Shown piece after piece: positions 23,116 through 35,384 of a DNA stretch of 64,000 nt (its first letter is position 1; each line of letters begins with the position of its first letter). A model generated the notes under the pieces. The model had not been told where the DNA came from. It was given only the letters and a program-made list of their open reading frames with translations, and ran no database searches. The DNA is from Enoplolaimus lenunculus. Its lineage: Eukaryota > Nematoda > Enoplea > Enoplida > Thoracostomopsidae. The DNA is taken from contig JASANG010002323.1 in NCBI GenBank assembly GCA_030248215.1, positions 177,020 through 241,019 of the forward strand. The letters are read 5' to 3'. Made by a program: the position numbers and the translations under genes.

Positions 23116-23597
23116 AACAGATGGTGATTGCCTCTCCTTGGCTCATATAACATTGCCGGAGATCGATTTATGAGTGATCACTTAATATTCCAGTGGAGTA
23201 AAAGATGATTTGGAGGCAACATTTTGCCAAAGTTAACGTTTTTGAAACCAAACCACCGTATTCGATACTCAACAACGTTACACGACGGACCATAACTATC
23301 ATGTATATAAAATACCGAAAAGTCCTCAAAGCTTAACCAGGCACGTAGTCAGCTCTGTATGCCATACAAACCAAACCCCTTTTAAAAGGAACGTGCATGA
23401 AGTTCATAAGCCTTATAAGTGGGGCTACAACTATTGCAGGGACTAAAATTTTCTACAAGGCGCTGGGCCATCCCTGAGACCCTCTGGCTATGGGCTTTCG
23501 TCCAACACTAAGCAGCTACGTCCATTATTGCTGTGGCTTACCCAGAAATTTAGATAATTAAAAACGGCTAAAATACAGGCTTCTAATATAGAAGTAG

Positions 23598-23939
23598 CCG
23601 ATCGTTAACGATTATTCAAGCGCAAAAGCTCTATCAAACAAAAAAGTTGAATTAGAGGGCGCCCGTCACTTTCTCGGCACAAGCCTGCCTGGCTGCGTGT
23701 ATGATTCGAAATTAAGGCCTTTAATAAACAACACTGGTAATTTGAGCCAAACTAGCATATGTTTAGCGGAACTTAAAGTCAATAGCCGTATATATACAAT
23801 CTATAATAGTCTACAAAGTATAACCAACAATGTACGTTTCGATTTCAACATGTGTATACTACACACAACCGAACCAGTTAGCGTTTCACATAAATTATTT
23901 ATTAGCTTTTGCCTATTAAATTGGCCAAATGGATTTTGA
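23598..23939 (+). CDS. Coding-like exon, unknown; possible LU relative
   Basis: A 113-codon frame opens after an AG at 23597 and has no early ATG. It includes FLGTSLPGCVYDSKLRPLIN and NLSQTSICLAELKVNSRIY. The spacing of the second Cys and the CLxxLKxNxxxY run recall the end of LU exon 1 (PACLLIKYTKTNRTVY in copy 1), but the CSC start is not visible. The strand is opposite to the three better copies. It could be a remnant or unrelated. Confidence 0.25.
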   Translation, partial: PIVNDYSSAKALSNKKVELEGARHFLGTSLPGCVYDSKLRPLINNTGNLSQTSICLAELKVNSRIYTIYNSLQSITNNVRFDFNMCILHTTEPVSVSHKLFISFCLLNWPNGF

Positions 23940-26697
23940 ATTGTATACTAACTTACAGCGTTCCTGGTTAGCGTTTCGGTGGGGTTTTCAATTGCAAAAT
24001 ACGTATTCTATTCAAAAAGAACGACTCGTTCAAATTGTGCTTTTCAACCCGTGCTCCGTGCGGCTCACTTGGGGTGCTGGCGGCCAGGCTGCAACTACGG
24101 GGGACGGAGGAGGGAGCGCCTGACTTACGAAAAGCTTCCCCCGCTGGCCGAAAATTTGTTCAACTGCATTAAAAGAACTAAATGTTAGAAAATTTTCTTT
24201 CGGTCTCGCTGGATATACTGTTACCCATTCGCTAAGAATCGTCTGGTTGCAGTTTATTGTGACGGTCAATGAACGCAGTTCTTTGTGTAAAACGAAAAAG
24301 TTGCAATTATTTTGAAAAAACTGAGCGAAGGCAAAAGTTAAACATGACAAAGCGAACCAAAACCTGATATGGTTTAAAAATCACGAAAACCTGTACCGAT
24401 ATGAATATTTTATAGACGCTCGCGTGGAGCTTATGCAAGGGGGAAGTAGATCACATACGTGCTTCTCGAAGTTCCTGTATAGCTGAAAAAAACACTTTTT
24501 TAATACAGGCTTCTGGCCGGCCCGTAGCCACCTCACCTTCATAGGTGAGGGCTAAATTTTTTCAGGAGGAACATACAAGTGTTTTCGATGATTTACAAGC
24601 AAGGTTGAAGGGCCTTAATTTAGAATAACTTCCTTGTCTTTCAAGAAACATCTTACATAAGATGGATATGAATTTCCCACCGCGCTCTTGAGCACTTTTG
24701 GATCCAAGGGAAGACCACCCAACACAAGGCCACCAATAGCGATCAAAACCAAAAAATTCCAACCAGGATTTAGCACTAAAACTGCGTTAGGCTTTTCGCT
24801 CGCGTCAATGCGAGCTTTTTTCGTTTATTGTGTATTGCGCGACCTCCCCATTACAATTGCTGGATCCGCCACGGCTCCAGAACATAGGGCCTGATTGCAA
24901 GATATACTGTATGCCTATAAACACTCTATGCTAACACATACGGTACTATTCATAATTACATCATAAGGCTCATAAGTAAACATTACTTTCGGCTGGGCAA
25001 AAACCCTTGGAAACATTGCCAATATGGGGTACAAAGTACAGAGGAATGTAAGCAAAATACACAAGTCGCCGGTGGGTATACAAGTATGTACTCAAAATAG
25101 TAATTTAAGTTGACCATGGTTACCTAGAAGCCGTATATTTACCCTCTGATCGAAACACAAACACACCACCAGAGTGTGTGCTTTCGTTCAGTTTGATATT
25201 TGGTTGTTGCATTTATTTTCTGGATGCTTGAAAGCCAGAGGGGGTTAAAGCACAGTCACTGTTAGAAATATTTTGGTCAAGATTTTTCGCCTGAGGAAAA
25301 ATTAATACCCGCATTAAGAAATAACTGTTAAAGCGAAAAAAAATTTTAATTAGCGATATATACAACTTTTAAATTTTAAGTACGGCAATCGTGAATGCCT
25401 AAGTGTTACACGTTAAACTTCAGGAACCAAGTTCAGTAAAGTGACGTTAAAAATTGCGTTTCATGCCTTTTGGCAGCCCGCCCCAAAACAGAAATTTCTG
25501 GACTCGCCGCTGGTTCTACGCACCCTTTAAATGCAACGGGTTGAGTTACACTCTATCGCAAAACACCAGGAAACAAAACGTGGACTTGAACTTCGGTAAA
25601 CGCTACTATTCAACGTGATTACCAACATTATTTCATTTAAAATGCTCGAACCTCATAAACTTTAGTTGAGTAAAGTTTAAAAAAAATTGATGGGATCAAT
25701 GGAGAGAGTGCCAACACCCGCGCGGCAGCTTCCGCCCTTAAATCTTTTAGTGTAATAAATATTTATTTGCCGAAAAATTGTATTATAGAATATTTTTTAA
25801 ATCTAAATTTTCGCATCGCATAAAATCAACTTATACATTCGCTAACATAATCCGGAAAATAAGCTACGTATGCTAACATCAAGTGGCCACATATAAAGCC
25901 AATTTTTTTTAGAAAATACACATTTTACAGCTGCAACAAAACTATAAACGGAGAATTGCGTTAAAAAGGTTGAAAAACTTTAATGCAACATATGTTTTGA
26001 CACTTTAAAAAATCCACAGGCGTCCGCAGAAAGTTATAATTGACGGGCCCTGATAATTTTGGAGACCCCTACAATAGCAATTCATGACTGTTTACTTATA
26101 GACCGGATCTATTTGAAGGGGAGCACCAGCCAAATTTATAGGAAAATGCCACCCCCCGTGTGGACGCCCTTGAAACAATCGCCATAGCTTTCGAGGTCCT
26201 GGAACACAATTATAAAATACATTAAAACTTCCGCATCTCGCATCGTACGGCACTACCAAGTGTTACAGCACTCAGGGACGGCGTCGTCGAATCTCTGCAT
26301 TACAGATTACTGTTAAATTGCATTTAGATTCTCGCTCATCTGGCTCGCGAGATTTCTTCCAGACTTCTACCATTATAAACTGTTTCCTCGTATAGATTCC
26401 CTCCTGTTTTGGATCAGCTGTTCGTTGCTGCGCACCTAAGCACAACGAATGATGTACAATGAATGGAGGGAACAACCCCAAAAATTGAGGGTCCCTATGT
26501 TCAAAGACTTTACAAGTTAAAACGGGCACGTAGCCACGAGACTGGGGGTCTAAAGACCCCGCCATTGACAAACGAAGAAACGTTTTGCGACTGTTGCAAA
26601 GTGATCTAACTCGAAAATTACGTCTCGCTTCTCCCTTAGCTTCGATCGCAAGGCTTTTTTTAATAAGTTTACACGCACATTTAAGGGTGGATTCGAG

Positions 26698-26862
26698 CAG
26701 GCCCGTAGCGAGCTAACCTTGCTTGGAGGGCAAAAGATTTTCAGGAGGGCTTTCAAGGGTTTTCAATCCGTTACAAGCAAGGTTGAACACTTTGTAGGGG
26801 GTTCCAAAATTTTTCAGGGAGACCGAGCCCCCCATCTCCCCCCTTGGCTACGGGCCCGGATC
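26698..26862. mobile_element. MITE-like repeat C (GGCCCGTAGC ends)
   Basis: Inverted ends AGGCCCGTAGCGAGCTAACC and TTGGCTACGGGCCCG, with internal TTACAAGCAAGGTTGAA. Less complete copies at 11700-11850, 23345-23490, 24520-24640, 29590-29700 and 39950-40070. Confidence 0.65.
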
Positions 26863-27199
26863 CGAGTCAGAAAGATCTAGCGATTGAATGTGGATCACCC
26901 TTTCGAACCTACACAAAAATAAAAGACGGGGTCGATGTCAGTCACATACGCACAATTCCTAGCACCGAACCTGTAGCCAGATTTCAGGTTGCACACAGGA
27001 AACATCTTTGGTCATTTAAAAAAATCCTCAAGTAAATAAAACATAACATCATAGGCAATCAAAACGAATAACAACGTAACATCAAACACGAAAACACGCA
27101 ATTTTCAAGGTCTTTTACATGACTCACAACAGAGCAAAATACGAGGTACAGGGCCGTTGTTTACGTTGTGTTACGCTTAAATATATACATATATTAATA

Positions 27200-27260
27200 T
27201 TGATGAATATATATGTATGTATGTATTTATGTATGTATGTATGTATGTATGTATGTATGA
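27200..27260. repeat. (GTAT)n microsatellite
   Basis: A near-pure run of GTAT units, about 12 copies. Confidence 0.9.
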
Positions 27261-28392
27261 TAATATAGAAGAATGTAGATTTATATGTGTATAGGCGAAG
27301 GAACGGGGTACTGATCCCCCTAGAATTTAAGTAAAAACCGTTTATTTTATAGATTTCAACGCACTGTCAGCGATGCCATTTTTAAGGCTGCAGGGCACCC
27401 GGTTCAAAAATTATCGCCATTTAAAATTCAAGTTTTCTCTAACGAATAAACCTGGTAAACCTAATACTTTGCGAACAATGATAGATACTTCCTCTCCAAT
27501 CTGTGCTCGTGATCACTATAATTTCAAGGGCCATAACTTTTGAACCGTTGGTCATGCAGCCGTAAAAGTGGTAAATACCGTTGCGCACAGCTCGTCGAGA
27601 TCTCTAGGATAGGCCACTTGTTAAATTTCTAGGGGGGTCCAGATTTCGTACCTCCGCCTAATATACACTATTCAAAACATGTGCCACCTTAATTGGTTCG
27701 ATAAGCATGGTTTATATATGAATGGTCTAATAGAGTAAAAACTATTGGAGTCATGCTGTGATTCTATTTATACGTTTTGCACAAAAACCCCACTCTCATG
27801 CCCATGCCCTAACTGAATATTATGGCACCTGCCGTGCTATTGAGAATTAGAAAAAATTTAAATTGTGTAAGATATAATTCGAGGTGACACAAAAACGCGG
27901 TACATGCATTATAATTGCAAAAATCAAGCCTATGTTGCCCTGCGTGCAGTTTAGCAATCAAAATTTGTTGCAGGTCTTGCATACACACGTTTGGATACAT
28001 GCATATCGAGGTGCAATGTTAAGGGTTGCTTCCTGGTTCAGCAAAAAATCAGCTTTCGACTCCGGTTGAATTTGTGTCCGAAATTTCGATAACTTCGGTA
28101 ATGAAATTTTTTGTAATTTTTGAAGAAATTGTATTATATGCGAAATTTTGCTTCAAAGTTTAAGGCACTTGTTGCATTTTCAATGCACCACAATTGCCCA
28201 AAATGAAGTTCAAATTTTTGACAACACTGTATATATTATACATTATTGTTAAATCCTAAAATCGATGCCAAATTCAGCATCATTTTAAAACTGTTTATCC
28301 TTGTTTCAGTTCCGGCTTTGATTCGGAGTAATAGGCTACCTTCTTGGCATACACTGTAACAAATATTAATTAGTACTAAACCTATAGACAGT

Positions 28393-29080
28393 GTGATTGT
28401 TTATGTGTCATTTACTTTTAATTCATGTGCAATATTTTTATTTCTAATGTATTCAAATGTAATTTCAATTATAAATGTTAGATTTTCAAACATCGGTTGT
28501 ATTTTTAATTACAAAAACTACAAATTTTATCCAACGCTAGTTACTGTTTTTCAAATAGCAAAAGCCGTCGTCTATTGCCAATGTCAATTACCACACTCCG
28601 TACATGAGTTAAAGTATACAACGAATTAAACGGCGCATTGAATCAGGAACTTAAAAAACACGGGCTTCCGGCAGATAATGCCGATCAGCTTACGTGCATC
28701 CGTAACAGTTTTACCAAATGGGCCTCTCAGAATTAGCCGAGTCAATAAAATGTTTTCCATAAAGTGCAACTGCTGCTTTTCTATTATGTGTTCCAGGATG
28801 TTGACACTCCGGTTCCCTCGTCTTTATTACCACGTAAAACTTGCGTTTACGTTCTTAAATACCACTCTTTATTATTTGTTGCCGATCTAACTGTTAGGAC
28901 CGTCCCGTTTTCTCGCAAGACTACAACGGATTTAGGATTACATTTTGTACTGATTTGTGCATAGGCTTATATGCATAGTCTAAAGTTTACGGCCCTGAAA
29001 GTAGCACTGGCCTTATTATATTTGTTGTTCATAATTGTTCGTTTTGTATTAAAATATAACAAACTCTTTCAAAACAGACT
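28393..29080 (+). pseudogene. Probable LU-family relative, decayed
   Basis: On the plus strand a hydrophobic segment (VFQIAKAVVY) runs into CQCQLPHS, like the signal-CSC junction of the minus-strand copies. Nearby frames give LKKHGLPADNADQLTCIRNS, then RKTCVYVLKYH, and a terminal hydrophobic run (LKVALALLYLLFIIVRFVLK) like a GPI or membrane tail at about 28990-29060. The pieces are in the expected order but not in one frame, so it is either a pseudogene or has introns I cannot place. Confidence 0.35.
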
Positions 29081-29312
29081 CAAATCAATCATAACAATAA
29101 TATACTGTTGTACAAACGGTAAAAAATTTTAAAACTGTGGAAAATTTTAAAAATACACATTTAAACTCTGAGTGATGCACAGTCTCTCGTACATGGAATC
29201 GTTTATTAAAGGGAATATAAAGACTCTACAGATGAAACAAGAAACATTTTCCTAACATCGAATTCTTTCTATGCTATAGATAACTTTTTTGGAAGTGATT
29301 GGGAAGATACTT

Positions 29313-29475
29313 TTAAAATGCATGGGCGTCCCCCTTGATTGGGCATTGAGGGGCCGTGCCCCCCAATTATGCCTGGTGCCCCCAAATTGACTCTGTCTAA
29401 AAGTAAACAATCTTGAGTTGCAATTGTAGGGACGCCCCATGCGTTGCCACCAAACATAATTTTCTGCGGACGCCG
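29313..29475 (-). mobile_element. Inverted-repeat element R
   Basis: Outer ends GGGCGTCCCCCTTG and TTCTGCGGACGCCGC are inverted. The interior shares TTGCAATTGTAGGG-type sequence with 5807-5921 and 26017-26175. Confidence 0.5.
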
Positions 29476-30118
29476 CTGCTTAAAGCATGTGCCACTCCAG
29501 CTCTCTTGCATTTTGTAGCTCCGGCCATGGGAATACAATTTAGATAACAGCTACTTTTCTGATTCCTTACTGTACAAACGCTCATGTACGGACTAGCAGA
29601 CGGAGAAAGGCCGGGGGGTCTGTTTCTAGGATCAAAAACCCTTTTATGGATCTTCCTGAAAAATGTGTAGCACCCCTAGCACGGGTGCTGGCTACACGGG
29701 CTGGTGATATTAAAATTAATAGGAAATTGTTAAAAAAATTTATTATTGGCCGCATTTTGAATATTTAGTGGATTTGTTACAAAACGATCAAAATACTAAT
29801 AAACCATCATTTTGCAGTAACAAAGCGAAAAAAATACTTTAAATATTTCAATCGTGTGCGCTATATATACTTAGTTTTAGTATTTCACTAAAAATAGTTG
29901 AAATGACAAAAAGCACTGTTGGTTGATAAGGCTGCTAGAAAAAGATCATTATTTAGGCCCAAAGACCAGAATAACACACGGAGACAACAGGGGAACTGGC
30001 GGATTTGGGTTTGGATAAGGCTTATGTTTTAGACTTAAGCAGGTTTAGGTTTGGCTTTAGGCGTAGGCTTAGTAGACAGACACCTACCTAATAGTTAACA
30101 TGGGCTAGTATTCACATA

Positions 30119-30563
30119 CTGTAGTGACCCGAATAAGAGGGGGACTGATATTTATTTGGCCTCTCCAGAGGGTACCCCATGTTATTCGGTTACAGAAATG
30201 TTATTTATTTTTAACCCGCACTCCACCACCCTTCGTTAATGATATATATTTGGTTCTGCAACTATCCGTTGAATTAAACGTTTATTTGTTTTATGTCAAT
30301 AGCTTAAGGGATCATGCAATGTTATAGTTAGGAATGTACTTTCAAAATTTAAGTACGCATTAAAGTTTCGAACTCAAATTATACATTTCGTCATGGAGTG
30401 ATTTATATGTTACAATTAGGGATAATTGACATTTACGGACTTTAATTAGGGTTTAGGGACTCTATCCGCTTACGGACTCTTATTAGGGATACGGACTCCA
30501 ATTGAGTCGGACTCAAAATGGGGACCCCCCTCTTATTACCCCCTCTTATTCGGGTCACTACAA
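30119..30563 (+). mobile_element. MITE A, complete 445-bp copy
   Basis: CTGTAGTGACCCGAATAAG to CTTATTCGGGTCACTACAA with TA on both sides (30117-30118, 30564-30565). It is the uninterrupted reference for the family and holds the empty TTAA site (GAATTAAACGTTTATTT, about 30271-30287) used by element P at 831. Confidence 0.9.
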
Positions 30564-30565
30564 TA

Positions 30566-31640
30566 GGGGTTTTTCGATCAGGAAGGCTCATAGATGCATT
30601 GGTGGGAAATGATATACCGACCAGATAATATTTTTTGCGCTAGACAACAGTTCCATTTTATGTATTGCTTTTAAGTTTTGCCTCAAGTAGTCTGATTTCC
30701 AGATAATTGATAAAGAGAAGGCTGATAACAAGGTGTTGATTGTTTACTGTAGTTAAAATGTATATTCAATTGGAATAAATGTTTTCACTAAATCTTTAAA
30801 AATAACGCACGGTGAGTCAAACGATAATTCAGACTTACAAAATTTCAAAGTCAATTGAAACTTAGGCTGCTCGAGCTAGTAAAATTTTAATACTCGCGCA
30901 GAAACCGTCGTAGACAAATTGTCGAATAGCAAGCTATATTTCAATACAAAATCATTCAAACGGTTAAATGTTAATACAAAATTTATAAACTTCCGTCATA
31001 CTTTTTTTAAATTTTCGAGAAAATGAATTGTGTAAAACTTCCTCGTGATTTTTTTCGACCAAAATTATAGAATTATGAATTTCGATTAATAATAATATGG
31101 TGGCATTGACAAGCGGTCAAAATATTGACTTCGAAATAGAATTGACGCTTCGTTAACAATTGCTCAACAAACCATCTTCTATATATTGGACAACAAGAAT
31201 TTGGATTGCAAAAACCGCAGACCCCCTTCCAGGGTTTGTAGCCATTATCATGCTTTGGCCAAAACAAGATTCTTGGAGGAGCATGCTGTCATGTATTGCA
31301 ACCTATATAAACCAAGCTAAACTGTTTAGCCGGCCTAAAATTTTAGATAGGCTAGGTTCTCCCAGTTTGCGTCTGGTTTTACGGGCCCCCGCCATTGTCG
31401 TCCTGTTCTCAATACGCCGCTACGATACGCGCGTCGCGTTAAAACAATGACATGAACGCCTGCCCTGAGTTGGGCATATGTATATAAAATAATTGAACAA
31501 GAAGTTATTTGCGTAATCAAATCCTGTGCAAATTTGTGTTCTGAAGTTGACTGAAGCTGTCACAAGTTTATTTTGTTTCAACAACACGTAAAACGCACTG
31601 AAGCGTTCAGATTTGATGTTGAATAACACAACCCCGGCTT
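30566..31640. other. Intergenic, nothing assigned
   Basis: AT-rich. A repeat C-like stretch is near 31210-31250 and 31370-31400. No gene supported. Confidence 0.35.
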
Positions 31641-31642
31641 AC

Positions 31643-31834
31643 TTTCGGGACCGTAGCCATTGGGGGCATAGTGGGTTTCAGTCCGTCTATTTTAATAAAT
31701 TCATGGCTCTGCAATAATTCCGTAGTCCCCAACCAAGTTGGGCTGGCAACTGATCTGCGCCGAATGTAACTGGGAGTCTTTTGCCTTACTTGTGAATATG
31801 TTCGAGTTGATAGTTTGTGGAAAGTATTTTGCAT
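31643..31834 (-). CDS. Candidate first exon, possible mitochondrial protein
   Basis: 64 codons from an ATG to a donor (CCGAAA|GTAAGC), phase 0. The N-terminus MQNTFHKLSTRTYSQVRQKT is basic, Ser/Thr-rich and without acidic residues, like a mitochondrial targeting peptide. It is followed by SYIRRRSVASPTWLGTTELL. I do not recognise the protein and found no second exon. Confidence 0.35.
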
Positions 31835-31984
31835 GGCATGTAACCTTTGCAATTGTGCGTGTTTATGGGTCTACTCCACCGTTGAAATACTTATGAATTT
31901 ATCAGCGGTTTTCCTACCACAGTGACCCTTAAATAACAGCGCATATTGAAGGTCCCGGGCTCTTATTTTGATTCTGAATCTGTA

Positions 31985-32150
31985 GAAGATGAAAAAATAT
32001 ATAAGGGCGGGTAAAGGCGGGTAACGGTAAAGGAATTTTGCACGGTAAAGGCGGATGACAGGTAAAGAAATTTTGCGTGGGTATCACCACGGGTAAAAAA
32101 TATAATTTCTATTGGTAAAGCGCAGCGCGGGTAAAATTTTTTTACCCACT
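31985..32150. repeat. GGTAAAG-rich degenerate repeat
   Basis: Repeated GGGTAAAGGC, GGTAAAGGAATTTTGC and GGGTAAAATTTT units, with an inverted TTTTTTTACCCAC at the right side. Ends unclear. Confidence 0.5.
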
Positions 32151-32383
32151 TACACCATTGGAAATGTCAAGGCTGCATGGGTATGACAGAAGGATTTCAT
32201 AACGGGGTGATGCATAGTTATGTTTTCATTGCAGAATTGTCGGCTTTTGGAACCGCTCATTCTTAGGTGGTTCGGTTGCATTATTTCAGTTCAGCTGAAC
32301 TTTTGAACTAGGTAAAGTTGTTAAAAACCGAATGTACACGTACATCCTTGTTTTAATTCATCAAGTAGTAATTACACATGCCT

Positions 32384-32590
32384 GGGCCCATGTATAGAAC
32401 AGGGCCGGAACAATAGTATAAACATATTCCTAAGCCTAAGCCTAAGCGTAAGCCTAAGCGTATGGATGAGCCTATTCCTAAGCCTAAGCCTAAAGCCTAA
32501 GCCTAAACAAAAAAAATTAGTCTACAGCTTAAACTGACTCTATTATAGCCCCTCCGGAAAACGATCCAGCCCTTTTCTATACATGGGCCC
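32384..32590. mobile_element. TIR element T carrying TTAGGC repeats (reference copy)
   Basis: Ends GGGCCCATGTATAGAACAGG and the complement CTTTTCTATACATGGGCCC (16 bp perfect, then imperfect). Inside is a run of about 90 bp of CCTAAG units (nematode telomere hexamer TTAGGC), then CAGCTTAAACTGACTCTATT. The whole element is 207 bp with no coding capacity. Confidence 0.75.
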
Positions 32591-33596
32591 TGTCGTCTAA
32601 ACTAGAATTTTTTCGAACGCAAGTTTAAAAGTAGCCAAGGGTAGGCGGTATTAAAACTTGAAGTTATTGCCATGAACAAGGAAGTGTTAAGGCAGCGGCG
32701 GACATACACGTCGGTTACTCATATTTCGTCAAATGAGCAATTATTGCATAATTTTAAAAACGGACACTGAAATGTTAAAAAATTGACATAAATGAATTTG
32801 ATTAAAAATTGGCGCAAAATAAATTGTAACCCGAGGAGATACTGTCCAAGTAAAACAGCTTACAATCAAACTAATGGCTAATTTCTGCTTATTACAGAAT
32901 ACAGCTATCGTTATGTCCTGTTGTTTAATTTGTGGTATGGTTTCTGAAACTATGACGAATAGATTTCGTTACATAGTTTCACCAAATGTTCGGAAAAATA
33001 GCATATATAAGCATATTCCTAAGCCTAAGCCTAAAGCCTAAGCCTAAGCGTATGGATGAGCCTATTCCTAAGCCTAAGCCTAAAGCCTAAGCCTAAGCAA
33101 AAACGTTAGTCTACAGCTTAAACTGACTCTATTATAGCCCCTCCGGAAAACGATCTGGTCCTTTTCTATACATGGGCCCTGTCGTCTAAACTAAAATTTT
33201 TTCGAACACAAGTTTAAAAGTAGCCAAGGGTAGGCGGTATTAAAACTTTTGAAGTTATTGCCATGAACAAGGAAGTGTTAAGGTAGCGGCGGACATAGAC
33301 GTCGGTTACTCATATTTAGTCAAATGAGCAATTATTGCATAATTTTAAAATCGGACACTGAAATGTTAAAAAATTGACATAAATGAATTTTATTAAAAAT
33401 TGGCGCAAAATAAATTGTAACCCGAGGAGATACTGTCCAAGTAAAACAGCTTACAATCAAACTAATGGCTAATTTCTGCTTTTATTATTGAAAACAGCTA
33501 TCGTTATGTCCTGTTGTTAAATTTGGGGTATGGTTTCTGAAACTATGACGAATAGATTTCGTTACATGGTTTCACCAAATGCTTGGAAAAATAGCA
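32423..33596. repeat. 589-bp direct tandem duplication
   Basis: Unit 1 (32423-33011) and unit 2 (33012-33596) match at a constant offset of 589 over their whole length with few differences. Unit 1 starts inside the TTAGGC run of element T, and the junction restarts at the same CATATTCCTAAGCC. The repeat run may therefore have mediated unequal exchange. Confidence 0.9.
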
Positions 33597-33975
33597 AAAC
33601 CAAAAGAATATTGTTGAATTGGCTATAAAATGACACGAATATCTCAATTTCTCATTACAGTGTCTGTTCTGGAACAAATCGGCATTGTGTAAGATAGAGT
33701 TGCTGCTTCATTGTGGAAATGTGAGCTACGACAAATTTAATTCCGTTAGAAATTTAAAGTGCAAAAATCGTAAAACCAAAAACGAGCTAAATTAAATCTA
33801 AAGCGGCGGAATCTGATCCTATGTGCCAGATGTTTGAAACGGCAATGTTTACATAGAGAGCAAAAAAGACATGGCATTAAACCGATGATAATCAATCCGA
33901 ATTTAGAACATGTATATATTGCTGTAAATAAATATATGTATATACACACATATATTTATATATTGTATAGTCAGT

Positions 33976-34293
33976 TTGTTTTCTGAAATGTTTCATAACA
34001 GTGAGGTTGTAAAGTTTGCGTTGTTGCGAGCAAGAATCTTTTTAACTCCAAAAATCAACGCTCTGATAGTTAGGAGGGCACAGAATCAAGTTTTACATCC
34101 AACAGGTATTCTCACAAACGCCAGTATATACTGTCTGGCTTTTAGGCGACAGGGTTACAACAGTACACTGCTCGATCCAAACCGTAGGTTTACATACAAT
34201 TTTGTCCGAGCATGTAAGATCGGTTCGTTTTCCTTTGATTTTTTTCAATTCAGAATACTAATAACTAAACTGCATGAAAAGCTAAGTATTTAG
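33976..34293 (+). CDS. ORF of 105 aa, unknown
   Basis: ATG-to-stop frame, coding-like in its middle (RRAQNQVLHPTGILTNASIY, LLDPNRRFTYNFVRA). A donor-like GCAT|GTAAGA sits at about 34213. No domain recognised. Preceded by a TATATGTA microsatellite. Confidence 0.25.
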   Translation: MFSEMFHNSEVVKFALLRARIFLTPKINALIVRRAQNQVLHPTGILTNASIYCLAFRRQGYNSTLLDPNRRFTYNFVRACKIGSFSFDFFQFRILITKLHEKLSI

Positions 34294-34708
34294 TGAGAAC
34301 TTTTTCTAAAAATTAATAATAGCAAATTTATGATCACGTTTAAATTAAAATTTACCATTTTAGCAACGTTCACGTAAATAAACAGTTGTGAAACGGTACT
34401 GTAGTGACCCGAATAAGAGGGGAGAGGGGAATTAAAAGGGTCTCCATTTAGAGTCGCAATCAATAGGAGTTCGTATCCCTAATAAGAGGCCGTAAGCGAA
34501 TAGACTTTCTAAATCCTAATTAGAGCCCATAAATGTCAATTATCCCAAATTGTAGTGCATAATGCAGTGGAGTTCCAAACTTTAAAGCATATATACATAA
34601 AGTTTTGAAAGTACAGTACATTCTTACGTATAGCCTTGCATTATCACTCAAGGTTTTGATACAAGACAAATGATGGTTTAATTCAACGGACAGTTGCAAT
34701 ACCGGATA

Positions 34709-35384
34709 CCAGGGTACAACTGGAGGTTTGCTTCCCGACTTCCGGCTGCAGCATTGACCCGAATAAGAGGGGGTAATAAGAGGGGGTCCACATTTTGAGT
34801 CCGAATCAATAGGAGTCCGTGTGCCAAATAAGGGTCCGTAAGCGGATAGAGCCCTGAGCCCTAATTAGAGTTCATAAATGTCAATTAACCCTAATTGTAG
34901 CGCATAAATGACTCCAGGACCAAATAATTTGAGTTCGAAACTTTAAAGCGTACGTAAATTTTGAAAGTACATTCCCAAGTATATTGTTGCATTATCGCTC
35001 ACTGACACAAGACAAATAATCGCTTAATTCAACGGATAATTGCAGTACCGGATATATATCAGTAGCGAAGGGCGGCGGAGCGTGGGTTAAAAATAAATAA
35101 CAGTCCGTAACCGAATAACAAGGGGGTACCCTCTGGAGATGCCAAATAAATATCAGTCCCCTCTTATTCGGCTGATTACAATATGCGTGAAACCAAAACA
35201 TTTAATAACAACACCTTACAAATATTTGCTAAAATTAGCGACTTAGAGATATTTGCTAAAATTAGCGAATTAAACATTGTTTTAAGTATATAATTTTACC
35301 TCACCTCCTGATTAATCTCCAGCTCCGGCCAGTTTTGTTGATCTCCGGCTCTTGTTCCGGTGTTTTTCATCTCCGTTGCACAAT
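34709..35384. mobile_element. hAT-like MITE B, copy 2, inside MITE A
   Basis: Flanked by the 8-mers ACCGGATA (34701-34708) and GCCGGATA (35385-35392); the empty site in MITE A has one (TACCGGATATATAT, about 35046). Ends CCAGGGTACAACTGGAGG and CATCTCCGTTGCACAAT match copy 1 at 37012. It is itself split by another MITE A. Confidence 0.8.
34745..35181 (-). mobile_element. MITE A, inner copy inside MITE B
   Basis: Starts near TTGACCCGAATAAGAGGG and ends CTTATTCGGCTGATTACAA|TA. Near full length, same orientation as the outer copy. Confidence 0.8.

Larger units (their letters stand above)
17880..23597. other. Intergenic with repeats only
   Basis: No gene supported. It contains repeat E (18655-18842), repeat Q (19085-19290, 22940-23115), an AT-rich simple repeat (20450-20560) and a GC-rich patch (21490-21600). 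Confidence 0.4.
23940..28392. other. Intergenic with dispersed repeats
   Basis: No gene supported. It contains repeat C copies (24520-24640, 26698-26862), repeat R (26017-26175) and a GTAT microsatellite (27200-27260). Confidence 0.4.

Noticed and set aside
24030-24350. 106-codon frame on the minus strand
   Set aside because: Overlaps two plus-strand frames of equal quality and has no domain, signal or splice support.
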